DNA of 16,326 nt. It comes from Verrucomicrobia bacterium 12-59-8. GTDB taxonomy: Bacteria; Verrucomicrobiota; Verrucomicrobiae; Verrucomicrobiales; Verrucomicrobiaceae. This document shows, piece after piece, positions 7,752 to 15,125 of this stretch. The DNA lies in the NCBI GenBank assembly GCA_002279765.1, contig NCCR01000091.1, positions 4,984 to 21,309 of the forward strand, read 5' to 3'. Position 1 is the stretch's first letter; every line of letters begins with the position of its first letter. Position numbers and translations under genes: made by a program. The notes below the pieces were generated by a model. The model saw only the letters and a program-made list of their open reading frames with translations. It had not been told where the DNA came from and searched no databases.

Positions 7752-8641
7752 GATTTGGAGGACAGGCCCATGTAAAGTTCCTCCAGCGTGCGGCGATGCG
7801 CCTGCCAGGTATTGACCTGCACTTTGCCATTCACGAGAGCGGCCACGAGTTCATGCGGCTCCATGTTGAGAGGGACTTCGACGATGCCGTGTTTGTCCAT
7901 GGTGGCACCGCAGCGGTCGAGCACTTCGCGGGCGAGGCCGATGTCGTTGGTGTCGAGCTGAAAGATGCGGCGGGATTTTTCCTGTGAGGGCACCTGGCCT
8001 TCAAAAACTTTTTTGCCGTCCTTGAGGATGACGCAGCGGTCGCACATCTGCTCGACTTCGCCGAGGAGATGCGAGTTGAGCATGATGGTCATGCCGTGGT
8101 GTTTGCGGAGGTGGAGGATGAGCTCACGGAATTCGCGGATGCCTTCGGGATCGAGGCCGTCGGTGGGTTCGTCGAGGAGGAGGATTTTGGGCTGCGGCAG
8201 GAGGGCTTGTGCGAGGGCGAGGCGCTGGCGCATGCCGTGGCTGTAGGTGGCGGTTTTCTGCTGGATGGCGCGGTTGAGATTGACCATCTGCACGACGCGC
8301 TTCACCTCGGCCTCGTCCCACCAACCGGAGAGGGAGCAGAGCACGCGCAGGTTTTGCCAGCCGCTGAGGTAATCGTAAAACACGGCGGCTTCGTAGATGG
8401 CGCCGATCTGCTGGATGGCTGCGCCGCGATTTTGCTGCACGCTGCGGCCGCCGATGCGGACCTCTCCCACATCTGGGCGCACCATGCCGAGGGTGATGCC
8501 CATGATGGTGCTTTTGCCGGCGCCGTTGTGACCGAGGAGGCCGAGGATTTCGCCCTCGCGCACCTCAAAGCCGACGTCATCCAAAGCGAGCCGTCCGGTG
8601 GGCCAGCGCTTGGTGAGATGTCGTACTTCGAGGAGTGCCAT
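7748..8641 (-). CDS. ABC transporter ATP-binding protein (BcrA-like)
   Basis: This 297-residue ATPase drives the permease encoded next. Walker A is GHNGAGKS (37-44), the signature is YSHGMRQ (133-139, in place of LSGGQ), Walker B is ILLLDEP (153-159, catalytic E158), the D-loop is DGLDP and the H-switch is H191 in 'NSHLLGEVE'. The Q-loop reads 'IGAIYEAAVFYDYLSGWQNL', with Glu where most ABC proteins have Gln. This pattern, and the SHGM signature, are shared by BcrA-type multidrug/bacitracin-family ATPases. About 80 residues after the core form the usual C-terminal extension ('FEGQVPSQEKSRRIFQLDT...'). It heads a cluster with overlapping starts and stops (ATPase, permease, panC). A 134-bp gap separates it from the divergent histidine kinase gene. 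Confidence 0.93.
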   Translation of the reverse strand: MALLEVRHLTKRWPTGRLALDDVGFEVREGEILGLLGHNGAGKSTIMGITLGMVRPDVGEVRIGGRSVQQNRGAAIQQIGAIYEAAVFYDYLSGWQNLRVLCSLSGWWDEAEVKRVVQMVNLNRAIQQKTATYSHGMRQRLALAQALLPQPKILLLDEPTDGLDPEGIREFRELILHLRKHHGMTIMLNSHLLGEVEQMCDRCVILKDGKKVFEGQVPSQEKSRRIFQLDTNDIGLAREVLDRCGATMDKHGIVEVPLNMEPHELVAALVNGKVQVNTWQAHRRTLEELYMGLSSKS

Positions 8642-8775
8642 GGGGTGCGATAGTGGCGAGATGCCGCTGCGGATGCGAGTTTTTAGTCACACGGCATAGA
8701 AGAAGTCGCCAAATTCGCGTTTACACCGCCGCTGCCCGACTGCATTACTCCGGCTAGTCCCCGCCCCCTCCCGTC

Positions 8776-9498
8776 ATGCAGTTTTACTTCCCCACGACTC
8801 TCAATCTCGGCCAAGAACACAGCGAAGGCTTCCACCAGGAACTGCTGCGTGGTCTGACCCACAAGCTGAACAATCTGCTGGCAGTGATCCAGGGCTTCAG
8901 CAGCCTGATTTTGATGACAGACGACCTGGATCCAGGTGTGAGTGAAAACATGCAGCACATCCGCGAAGCTTCCGTGGGCGTGACCAATCTGAGCGAGCGC
9001 ATTCGCTCCGCTGGCGGCTGTGCGAAGATCACCCCGCAGTCCCTCGGTCTGAACGAATACCTCCCCGTCATCGAAGGCGCGGTGATGGAGCCGTTTCAGA
9101 AGGAGGGTGTGCAACTGGAAGCCGATGTGCAGGCCGGTCTGCCGCCGATCCTGGTGGATCCGACGAAGTTTAAGGACATCCTGACGGAGCTGCTGAAAAA
9201 CGCGGCTGAAGCTGCTGCCAAGGGTGGTGGCCGCTGCGCTCTGAAAATTTGTGGCCCAGGCACGATCACCCCCGCTGAGCAGCGCCGGGTGGACATTCTG
9301 GTGAGCAACACCGGCTCCCAGATCGCCCCGGAGAAGATTCAGGAGGTTTTCCGTCCGTTTCATGGTTCCAAGAACAGCAATCACCTCGGCCTCGGGCTGA
9401 CGATTGCCGCAATGCTGAGCCATCAAATGAACATCCAGCTCGGCGTGGCATCGGAGAACAACACGACCACGTTTTGGTTGAGCTGCCCGATGGTGTGA
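8776..9498 (+). CDS. Sensorless soluble histidine kinase-like protein
   Basis: This 240-residue protein has two-component kinase modules and little else. A HisKA-like helix carries H29 in 'LLRGLTHKLNNLLAVIQGF', the N-box is 'ILTELLKNAAEAA' (N142), a G1-like box is 'LVSNTGSQIAPEKI' (175-188), an F-box is 'VFRPFHGSK' and G2 is 'HLGLGLTIAAML' (203-214). It has no transmembrane segment, PAS, HAMP or receiver domain, so it is cytoplasmic. Any signal must come from a partner or from the approximately 20 residues before the H-box. The usual G1 Asp is Asn, a known variant. No response regulator gene is adjacent, so it is an orphan here. It starts at ATG 8776 with no Shine-Dalgarno, divergent from the ABC cluster. 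Confidence 0.85.
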   Translation: MQFYFPTTLNLGQEHSEGFHQELLRGLTHKLNNLLAVIQGFSSLILMTDDLDPGVSENMQHIREASVGVTNLSERIRSAGGCAKITPQSLGLNEYLPVIEGAVMEPFQKEGVQLEADVQAGLPPILVDPTKFKDILTELLKNAAEAAAKGGGRCALKICGPGTITPAEQRRVDILVSNTGSQIAPEKIQEVFRPFHGSKNSNHLGLGLTIAAMLSHQMNIQLGVASENNTTTFWLSCPMV

Positions 9499-9586
9499 GC
9501 CGTCGGCTGAATATTTTTTGAGTTTGACGTTTAATTTGGATGCAACGACGGCACTGCCTTCGTTGTCATACTGGACATCACCCTTT

Positions 9587-9591
9587 GGAGG
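9587..9591 (+). promoter_or_regulatory. Strong Shine-Dalgarno before the first paralog
   Basis: GGAGG lies 6 nt before ATG 9598. It is the clearest ribosome binding site in the window, where most genes lack one, and it fixes the start of the Gly/Tyr-rich protein. It suggests comparatively strong translation of this exported protein. Confidence 0.75.
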
Positions 9592-9597
9592 TCTCTC

Positions 9598-10335
9598 ATG
9601 AAACGTTCCGTTCTGTTCATCGCCCTGCTGCTCAGCGTGGTTCCTGCCAGCGCCGCTCCGAAGAGCTATGGCACCATCACGACACGTGACGGCAAGTCCT
9701 TCTATGAGTGCAAGGTTATGCGCGTGTATCCCGACGGGGTCAGCTTCACGCACCGGAACGGCGCGGCGAAAATCCTCTTCGCAGACCTGCCAGAGAGCCT
9801 GCGCAGTGAATTCCGCTACGATCCGAAGGCGGAGGCCGAATATCAAAAGGAACAGGCAGCTTTGCGCAAGGCCGAGCAGGAGCGGCAGAGGCAGCAGGAA
9901 ATGGTGATGCAGGAACGACTGATGGAGGCCAAGATGGCCGAGGCCAGCTATCTGGCAACCGCCAGCAGCCTTGCGACCACTACGCCAACCGCAGCAGGTG
10001 CTCAAACCCCCTCGTGGGTGGGCAACCCGATCACCGGTCCGGCAGTGGGTGGCCGGGGGTACGGCAGCGGCAGTTATTCTCGCTTTGGCTACCCCTTTGG
10101 CTACTCTGGCAGTGGTTATTATTCCGGGGGCAGCTATGGCTACCCTTATTGCGGCTATTCATATGGGAGCTACCCGGGCTACGGCGGCTATTCATATGGG
10201 GGATACCCGGGCTATGGAGGTTATTACGGAGGCGGGTACGGCCCAAGGGTCAGCGGCCAATGGAACGTTGGTCATGGCATCCACATTGGGGTTGGTCTGG
10301 GATCTTTTGGCGTTGGCATGCATCGCCACCACTGA
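9598..10335 (+). CDS. Exported protein with a conserved N-terminal beta domain and Gly/Tyr-rich tail (paralog 1)
   Basis: This encodes 245 residues. The signal peptide covers about 1-19 (MKRSVLFIALLLSVVPASA). Residues about 22-78 form a compact domain, 'GTITTRDGKSFYECKVMRVYPDGVSF' then 'GAAKILFADLPESLRSEFRYDPK', which resembles a small domain I associate with verrucomicrobial secreted proteins. Next come a Glu/Arg/Gln-rich probable coiled coil (about 80-122) and a linker. From about 148 there is a tail dominated by Gly, Tyr, Ser and Pro (GYGGYSYGGYPGYGG), ending in a His-rich segment. The tail is probably disordered or adhesive; no enzymatic motif is seen. A 33-bp DNA repeat encodes part of it. 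The next gene is a paralog. Function unknown; a role at the cell surface is inference. Confidence 0.75.
   Translation: MKRSVLFIALLLSVVPASAAPKSYGTITTRDGKSFYECKVMRVYPDGVSFTHRNGAAKILFADLPESLRSEFRYDPKAEAEYQKEQAALRKAEQERQRQQEMVMQERLMEAKMAEASYLATASSLATTTPTAAGAQTPSWVGNPITGPAVGGRGYGSGSYSRFGYPFGYSGSGYYSGGSYGYPYCGYSYGSYPGYGGYSYGGYPGYGGYYGGGYGPRVSGQWNVGHGIHIGVGLGSFGVGMHRHH
10153..10218 (+). repeat. 33-bp tandem repeat, two copies, in the Gly/Tyr-rich tail
   Basis: Copies 10153-10185 and 10186-10218 match at 29 of 33 positions and encode GYSYGSYPGYG and GYSYGGYPGYG. In-frame units like this can change number by slippage without breaking the gene. Shorter related units flank them. Confidence 0.8.
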
Positions 10336-10340
10336 GGCAA

Positions 10341-10360
10341 TGCTTCGGTTATACGAAGCA
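10341..10360 (+). other. Stem-loop between the two paralogous genes
   Basis: A perfect 7-bp stem, TGCTTCG and CGAAGCA, encloses a GTTATA loop. It starts 5 nt after the stop of the first paralog and ends 47 nt before the second. It is followed by ATAAATG, not a T-run, so it is a weak terminator at best. It could act as an mRNA-stabilising or attenuating hairpin if the pair is co-transcribed. Confidence 0.4.
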
Positions 10361-10407
10361 ATAAATGCTGGCATAAGTGGCGTTATGGAGTCAAATCCAC
10401 AAATATT

Positions 10408-11118
10408 ATGAAAACGTTCTCACTTCTGATTGTCACAATTCAATTGGGACTCGCGGTTACGGTGTCCGCGTTCGAGCCAACCACGATTGAAACCGCCCAA
10501 GGGAAAGTCTATGCGCGGTGCAAAATCATCAAGCGCGATCCCGATGGAGTCTCGTTCTCGCACAGCAAGGGGGTGGCGAAAGTGCTGTTTTCAGATCTGT
10601 CTGAACCGATGCGCAACGCGCTGGGCTATGACGCCTTCAAAGCTGATGCGTATGAGAAAGAGCATGCCGAGGCACGCAAGGAAGCCGAGCAGGCGAGACG
10701 CGACCGCGAAACCAAACTGGCTGAGGCCATGATCGCCGCAAAAGCCAGATACGCCGCGCAACAGCCGGTGGTGTATGTGCAGCAGCCCAATGGCGGGTAC
10801 TTTCGAAGTGTGGCACCGGTGCTGGGACTAGGCCAGATCGGAACCTACTTCGGAGGAGGCCACCATGGTCGCGGCCTGTCGCAGGCACGTGGCTGGAGCA
10901 ACTCTGGCGTCCCGTCGATCACACCAGGTACCGGTGGCTATGTTTCGCAGGGGAATGGCACAACCTTCTATGGCTTTCCAGGTGTTAGCTACAGCCCGAC
11001 GCTGGGCTACACGAACTCCAACATCAACACACCCGTTTTCTTTGGCCAGCAGAGCAATGGCATCATACCCGTTGTGGGGGCCTCTGGCAGCAGCTCTTTC
11101 CCTGCGCATCATCATTAG
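10408..11118 (+). CDS. Exported protein, tandem paralog 2, with Gly/Ser/Asn-rich tail
   Basis: This encodes 236 residues. The signal peptide is MKTFSLLIVTIQLGLAVTVSA. Residues about 24-80 repeat the domain of the preceding protein ('GKVYARCKIIKRDPDGVSFSHSKGVAKVLFSDL', then 'LGYDAFKADAYEKEHAEA'), followed by a charged coiled-coil-like stretch (about 82-118, KEAEQARRDRETKLAEAM). The tail differs from its neighbour: it is rich in Gly, Ser, Asn, Thr and Val with few tyrosine repeats, and it ends FPAHHH. The two genes therefore share N-terminal halves and have diverged tails, the mark of an old tandem duplication. It starts at ATG 10408, the first Met before the signal sequence, with no close Shine-Dalgarno. 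Function unknown. Confidence 0.75.
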   Translation: MKTFSLLIVTIQLGLAVTVSAFEPTTIETAQGKVYARCKIIKRDPDGVSFSHSKGVAKVLFSDLSEPMRNALGYDAFKADAYEKEHAEARKEAEQARRDRETKLAEAMIAAKARYAAQQPVVYVQQPNGGYFRSVAPVLGLGQIGTYFGGGHHGRGLSQARGWSNSGVPSITPGTGGYVSQGNGTTFYGFPGVSYSPTLGYTNSNINTPVFFGQQSNGIIPVVGASGSSSFPAHHH

Positions 11119-11150
11119 ACTTGCTGCCCGACTCTGGGAAGATGAGTCAT

Positions 11151-11200
11151 TGGGTGTTTTACAAGCGCTCACTGAAGAGCGGTCTGTCGCCACACCCGTT
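11151..11200. repeat. Dispersed approximately 50-nt structured element, copy A
   Basis: It runs from TGGGTGTTTT to CTGTCGCCACACCCGTT and resembles 15237-15287. The ends GGGTGT (11152-11157) and ACACCC (11192-11197) can pair, and inside them CGCTC and GAGCG (11166-11170, 11177-11181) form a second stem. It lies just past the rpmB terminator. Confidence 0.6.
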
Positions 11201-11215
11201 CTACGTGTGTAAATG

Positions 11216-11242
11216 AAAAAGACGGATCTGTTGCCAGATCCG
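11216..11242 (-). terminator. Rho-independent terminator of rpmB
   Basis: On the - strand a perfect 8-bp stem (CGGATCTG / CAGATCCG) with a GCAA tetraloop is followed by TCTTTTT. It starts 28 nt after the rpmB stop. Confidence 0.85.
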
Positions 11243-11270
11243 CCGATGGGGGAAAGTCAAAAGAGGCTGA

Positions 11271-11534
11271 TTAGATCAGGCCGGCTGCTTTCAGGACGTT
11301 GTAAGCGCCATTTTTGTCGATCGTCTTGAGGGCGCGAGCACTGAGCTTCACATCGATAAACTTGTTGAGTTCAGGAACGAAAATACGCTTTTTGCGAAGG
11401 TTCGGCAGGATGACGCGCTTCACACGCTTCGTGATGTGACGACCGATACCGCCTTCTTTCTTGGCTTTACCGCTGCGATGGATGTGGTGGCCGCGGGTGA
11501 CGCCGACGCCGGTGATTTGACAGATGGTGGCCAT
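11271..11534 (-). CDS. rpmB: 50S ribosomal protein L28
   Basis: This is an 87-residue basic protein of the large ribosomal subunit. It begins MATICQITGVGVTRGHHIHRSGKAKK, the L28 N-terminus with its Cys-x-x-Thr-Gly start, and continues 'RVILPNLRKKRIFVPELNKFIDVKLSARALKTIDKNGAYNVLKAAG', matching the family's 'PNLQ..rf......v.vrvSakaLRtIdK.G' core. Only one of the zinc-ligand cysteines of some L28 forms is present (C5), so it appears to be a Cys-minus type. It is monocistronic, with its own promoter and terminator. No rpmG is adjacent, unlike the common rpmB-rpmG pair. Confidence 0.95.
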   Translation of the reverse strand: MATICQITGVGVTRGHHIHRSGKAKKEGGIGRHITKRVKRVILPNLRKKRIFVPELNKFIDVKLSARALKTIDKNGAYNVLKAAGLI

Positions 11535-11565
11535 GATGAGTTCGGGGAAAAAAATTGGGGTCGCG

Positions 11566-11593
11566 ATAGTAGTCGAGGACTTTGTGACGTCAA
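11566..11593 (-). promoter_or_regulatory. rpmB: Probable sigma-70-type promoter of rpmB
   Basis: On the - strand TTGACG (11593-11588) and TACTAT (11571-11566) are separated by 16 bp. Transcription would start near 11559, leaving a leader of about 25 nt before the ATG. This is the best -35/-10 match in the window and fits a highly expressed ribosomal gene. Confidence 0.6.
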
Positions 11594-11615
11594 ACGAAAG
11601 TCTGCCTTTCCGGCG

Positions 11616-12860
11616 CTACCGTCCTGGACGCCCCACCATCAGGGAGGTAGACTGCGGGTCCACCAGATAGCCGATGCCGAAATTCAGCGGTTTCACGGGG
11701 TACCGTCCGGAGGAGTAGGCCGCGACCAGATCTGGCTGCTGGCAGCCCGAGAAAATGCTCAGCGTGCCGCGATAGTTGCCATACAGCCAGAGACTCCAGC
11801 CATAGTTGCCAAACTCGCGATAGGGAATGCCAGAGGGGTCCTGCACGATGGCGCTGCTGTGGCGCAGCAGGTAGTCGCGAATGTTGGAGAAACCGCTTTC
11901 GTGCATGAGGTAGGAGGCGCTCTTTAAGAAGGCTGGCACACGGCCCAGGCGCGAAACGAAGGTCAGAAACGGCCCGCCCGCGCTCACGCCGCCATTGGAC
12001 AGGTCCTGGCGGAAGTAAAAGACTCGTTTGGAGGCCCCAAAACCGCTGCGGCAGCGGATCATGAGCCCGGTATTGCCCGAGGAACCGGACAGAGTGACAT
12101 TGCCCGCACCATCCAGACGCACGGTATCGACGGAATCCACCGTGTGGCCAGTCCGTGCCATGAACGCCATCAGCAGGGGTAGCACGCCGCGAAACCGCGT
12201 GGCCTGCAGATTGCTGCGCATCTCCGTGGTGATGAAATAGCCGCTCTGCATGATGGTGGAGACCGCATTGTGCAGACCGGTGAGGCCAGAGTCGATTTCC
12301 CCCTGTGAAAGGTCGCTTAGACGCGGCAGCGGTTCCGCAGGCTCCAGGCCGCAGAGCACGTAGGTCTCTGCTCCGGGGAACAAGGCGCTCGCGAATAGAA
12401 AATCCGGCCCGCTAAAGGGGTAAAACATGGCGTTCGCATTCTTGATGTCGCCAATCTCGGAACTGGCCCAGGCCTGCAAAGGATTGCGGTAGGCGTTCAA
12501 GTGAGTGGCCCACAGGTTGTCCATGCGCAGCTTGTGCGCGGCGACCGCTGCGGTCTGGCTGTAAGACGAGTCCATACCGGCAAACAACCGGGCGATGCTA
12601 TTGATTGAGCCCGAGTGGGTCGGCACATTCATGGCCACGGCACCGTTGTAGAGCGGTCGATTTCCCGCGCTTTCAGCACGTTTAACACTTCCGCCACTCA
12701 GAGCACCCAGCACACCCGTCCATTGGCTGACCCGGCTTGCAGCAGAGTAATTTCTATAAGCCTCTTCAGGAAGGGCGCAGGCGGCCAGCAGCAGGAGCGC
12801 TGACAGTCCGCCTGTCACTCGGCAGAAAATGGAGACATCACGATTTCGTAGAGCCATCAT
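11616..12860 (-). CDS. Conserved lipoprotein of unknown function
   Basis: This 414-residue protein has a lipoprotein signal: a hydrophobic stretch GGLSALLLLAAC with the lipobox LAAC and lipidated C28. It would be anchored in a membrane facing the periplasm or the outside. It starts with ATG ATG (12860/12857), and either start keeps the signal. The chain includes 'YPFSGPDFLFASALFPGAETYVLCGLEPAEPLP' (about 147-179), 'FITTEMRSNLQATRFRGVLPLLMAFMARTGHTV', 'YFRQDLSNG', 'KSASYLMHESGFSNIRDYLLRHSSAIVQDPSGIPYREF' and a C-terminal 'NFGIGYL'. I recall similar blocks in unnamed conserved proteins of Bacteroidetes, so it is probably a real family without an assigned role. No catalytic motif stands out. A promoter-like pair lies about 85 bp upstream. 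Confidence 0.8.
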   Translation of the reverse strand: MMALRNRDVSIFCRVTGGLSALLLLAACALPEEAYRNYSAASRVSQWTGVLGALSGGSVKRAESAGNRPLYNGAVAMNVPTHSGSINSIARLFAGMDSSYSQTAAVAAHKLRMDNLWATHLNAYRNPLQAWASSEIGDIKNANAMFYPFSGPDFLFASALFPGAETYVLCGLEPAEPLPRLSDLSQGEIDSGLTGLHNAVSTIMQSGYFITTEMRSNLQATRFRGVLPLLMAFMARTGHTVDSVDTVRLDGAGNVTLSGSSGNTGLMIRCRSGFGASKRVFYFRQDLSNGGVSAGGPFLTFVSRLGRVPAFLKSASYLMHESGFSNIRDYLLRHSSAIVQDPSGIPYREFGNYGWSLWLYGNYRGTLSIFSGCQQPDLVAAYSSGRYPVKPLNFGIGYLVDPQSTSLMVGRPGR

Positions 12861-12945
12861 AGGGCCACGAGCGTACCAGACTGAACAAGACCTCCAAGTA
12901 AGTGTTTAGAAACACTCGTATGTTTATTTGCGTCCTTATCTACTG

Positions 12946-12973
12946 ATTATAAATATTCAAACCCACTGTTAAA
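12946..12973 (-). promoter_or_regulatory. Possible promoter of the lipoprotein gene
   Basis: On the - strand TTTAAC (12973-12968) and a perfect TATAAT (12951-12946) have 16-bp spacing. The region is AT-rich compared with its surroundings. It overlaps the terminator-like hairpin of the upstream agu pair, so the two signals share DNA. AATATTCAA occurs twice, 30 bp apart (12952-12960 and 12982-12990), as a possible direct-repeat operator. Confidence 0.4.
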
Positions 12974-12978
12974 GCGGG
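12949..12978 (-). terminator. Probable terminator of the aguB-aguA pair
   Basis: On the - strand a 6-bp stem (CCCGCT / AGTGGG, with one G-T pair) and a TTAAC loop are followed by TTTGAATATTTAT. It starts 33 nt after the aguA stop. The tail is T-rich but interrupted. Confidence 0.5.
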
Positions 12979-13010
12979 CTGAATATTCAAGCTCTTAAGG
13001 CCCTGCGTGC

Positions 13011-14063
13011 TTACTTCGGCTGGTGCATGCCGATGCAATGGAAAGCGCCACCTTCGGTGACGAGATCCTTGGCCATCATGGAGATGATTTCACGCCCTGG
13101 GAAGCACTCGGAAATCTTGTCTTCAGCGGCGGCATCCTTCTTCTTGTGACCAAAAAGCGGGACGAGCACGGCGTTGTTCATGATCATGAAGTTCGCGTAG
13201 CTGGCAGGCAGACGGCTGAGACGCCAGTCTTTCATTTCAATGGCCTGTGGCATTTCGATTTCGATGATCTCCAGCTTGCCGCCATCGGGAGCTTTGACGT
13301 CATCAAGACGCTCGCGGATTTCCTTGAGCACCTTGTGATTGGGGTCGGAGTCACGTGGCTCGACCATGCAGATCACCGCGTCTTCACGGATGAAGCGCAC
13401 CACGTCGTCGATGTGGCCGTCGGTGTCGTCACCTTCGATGCCTTTCTTGAACCAGACGATGTCCTTCACGCCGAGCATGGCTTTCAGCTCCTTCTCGACC
13501 TCGGCCTTGTTGCCGGGTTTGCCGCCGTGACGGTTCGGATTGAGCAGCACGGCCTCAGTGGTGAGGAGAGTGCCTTTGCCGTTGGTTTCGATGGCTCCGC
13601 CTTCGAGGATCATTTTCGAGGTGAAACGCTCCATCTTGAGAGCGGCGGCCGCTTTCTCAGGGATGGCGTTGTCGAGATCCCATGGCGGGAACTTGCCGCC
13701 CCAGGCGTTGAATTCCCAGTCGGTGATGGCGACCTGGCCGGTTTCATTGTGCTTGATGAAAATCGGGCCGTGGTCACGGCACCAAACGTCGTTGGTGTTG
13801 TTCTCGTAGATGTCCACCTGGCTAAGATCGCCTTCGTTGTCGGCGATGCTGAGGCGGATGTTCATGTGGCTGAGCATCGGTGCGTTGATGCGCACGCGCT
13901 CATAGCGGGAGATGGTGCTGGCGATCTCGCCGAACTTGTCCTGCAGCTTGTGGTAGGTCTTGGGACAGCTCTCCTTGTTGGAAGGCCAGGACAGCCAGAT
14001 TGCCTCCTGCGGCTCGAATTCGGCGGGCAGACGGTAGTTTTGTGGATAGGAGGCTTTACTCAT
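13011..14063 (-). CDS. aguA: Agmatine deiminase
   Basis: This hydrolyses agmatine to N-carbamoylputrescine and ammonia, the first step of the agmatine route to putrescine; the enzyme is cytoplasmic. The 350 residues suit the family. Signatures are 'MPAEFEPQEAIWLSWP'-type opening (here LPAEFEPQEAIWLSWPSN), 'NDVWCRDHGPIFI', 'EFNAWGGKFPPWDLDN', 'ILEGGAIETNGKGTLLTTEAVLLNPNR', 'GIEGDDTDGHIDDVVRFI' and the C-terminal 'EGGAFHCIGMHQP' with the nucleophilic C343. The start codon overlaps the last 8 bp of aguB, so the pair is co-translated. The product is the substrate of the AguB amidase. Confidence 0.95.
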   Translation of the reverse strand: MSKASYPQNYRLPAEFEPQEAIWLSWPSNKESCPKTYHKLQDKFGEIASTISRYERVRINAPMLSHMNIRLSIADNEGDLSQVDIYENNTNDVWCRDHGPIFIKHNETGQVAITDWEFNAWGGKFPPWDLDNAIPEKAAAALKMERFTSKMILEGGAIETNGKGTLLTTEAVLLNPNRHGGKPGNKAEVEKELKAMLGVKDIVWFKKGIEGDDTDGHIDDVVRFIREDAVICMVEPRDSDPNHKVLKEIRERLDDVKAPDGGKLEIIEIEMPQAIEMKDWRLSRLPASYANFMIMNNAVLVPLFGHKKKDAAAEDKISECFPGREIISMMAKDLVTEGGAFHCIGMHQPK

Positions 14064-14922
14064 CGATATAGCGTTTGGTCAGGGGAGCGTAGGTGTCAAT
14101 GCGGCGATCACGGAAAAAAGGCCAGATGCGGCGGAAATCTTCCACCGCAGAAAGGTCACACGGCACGATCAAAATCTCTTCATCGCTCACGGAGGCCTTT
14201 GCAACGATTTCTCCATACGGATTTGCGACAAAGCTTTGACCCCAGAATTCGCTCTGCTGCTCGGTGCCTACGCGGTTCACAGCCGCCAGGTAGCAGCCGT
14301 TGGCCACGGCATGGCCGCGCTGCACCGTCTCCCAGGCGCAGTGCTGGGCGGCTCCGAGTTCGGCTTTTTCACTGGGCAGCCAGCCGATGGCGGTGGGGTA
14401 AAAGAGGATCTCCGCGCCCATGAGCGCGGTGAGCCGGGCAGCCTCCGGGTACCACTGGTCCCAGCAGATGAGGACGCCGATGCGGCCAAACTTCGTGTCC
14501 CAGACGCGGTAGCCGAGGTCTCCGGGGGTGAAATAAAACTTCTCCTCGAAGCCCGGGTCCTGCGGGATGTGCATCTTGCGGTACTTGCCGAGCATGGTGC
14601 CGTCGGCGTCGATGACCGCCGCCGTGTTGTGGTAGAGGCCGGGGGCGCGTTTTTCGAAGAGGGGGACAATGATGACCACGCCGAGCTCCTTGGCGAGAGG
14701 GGCGAGTTTGTCGGTGGTGGGGCCGGGGACGGCTTCGGCGAGGTTAAAAAGTTCCGTGTCCTGCGTGATGCAGAAGTAGGGCGTGTTGAACAATTCCTGC
14801 AGGCAAATGATCTGCGCGCCACGGGCTGCGGCATCACGGATGAGCCGTTCATGCTGCTGCACGCTTTCGTCCTTGCTTGAAAATGCCCGGCTTTGCACCA
14901 GGCCGAGAGTCACTTTTGCCAT
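14056..14922 (-). CDS. aguB: N-carbamoylputrescine amidase
   Basis: This nitrilase-superfamily enzyme hydrolyses N-carbamoylputrescine to putrescine, carbon dioxide and ammonia. It has 288 residues from ATG 14922 (MAKVTLGLVQSRAFSSKDES), the usual family length and opening; an in-frame ATG at 14976 would add 18 residues that do not fit. The catalytic triad is visible: E43 in 'CLQELFNTPYF', K116 in 'KYRKMHIPQDPGFEEKFYF' and C153 in 'GVLICWDQWYPEAARL'. 'GAEILFYPTAIGW' and the C-terminal 'FRRIWPFFRDRRIDTY' are typical of AguB. The gene precedes aguA with an 8-bp overlap. The 440 bp upstream hold no gene but several hairpins. I found no convincing Shine-Dalgarno. Confidence 0.95.
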   Translation of the reverse strand: MAKVTLGLVQSRAFSSKDESVQQHERLIRDAAARGAQIICLQELFNTPYFCITQDTELFNLAEAVPGPTTDKLAPLAKELGVVIIVPLFEKRAPGLYHNTAAVIDADGTMLGKYRKMHIPQDPGFEEKFYFTPGDLGYRVWDTKFGRIGVLICWDQWYPEAARLTALMGAEILFYPTAIGWLPSEKAELGAAQHCAWETVQRGHAVANGCYLAAVNRVGTEQQSEFWGQSFVANPYGEIVAKASVSDEEILIVPCDLSAVEDFRRIWPFFRDRRIDTYAPLTKRYIDE

Positions 14923-15125
14923 AAGACGCAGACGGTTCACCGCTTGGGAAACGAATGCAAGAAAAGCTATGGGCACAAAAAGGCGTGAGACGACATGGGA
15001 ACGGTATCCATCAACGGTGGACGGGAGCGTTGTCTGATCGCGTCGCAGTTATGTGGCGGAGATTATTGCAGGTGAGGCTGCCGGTGGAGCTGGTGTGTGG
15101 CGGAGTGATAAAGCTGCTTGTGCTG

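Noticed and set aside
9524..9552. TTGACG before paralog 1 as a promoter
   Set aside because: No acceptable -10 hexamer occurs at 15-19 bp spacing.
8683..10005. 440-codon - strand frame opposite the histidine kinase and paralog 1
   Set aside because: It is fully antisense to genes with clear domains and has repetitive low-quality translation.
10341..10360. Resemblance to a loxP half-site (TATACGAAG) between the paralogs
   Set aside because: Only one arm is similar, the spacer and second arm do not fit, and no recombinase is nearby. It is simply a short hairpin.
13023..14423. Long open frame on the + strand across aguA and aguB
   Set aside because: It is antisense to two well-supported enzymes, is Val/Asp/His-rich and has no recognisable motif. 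It arises from high-GC codon bias.
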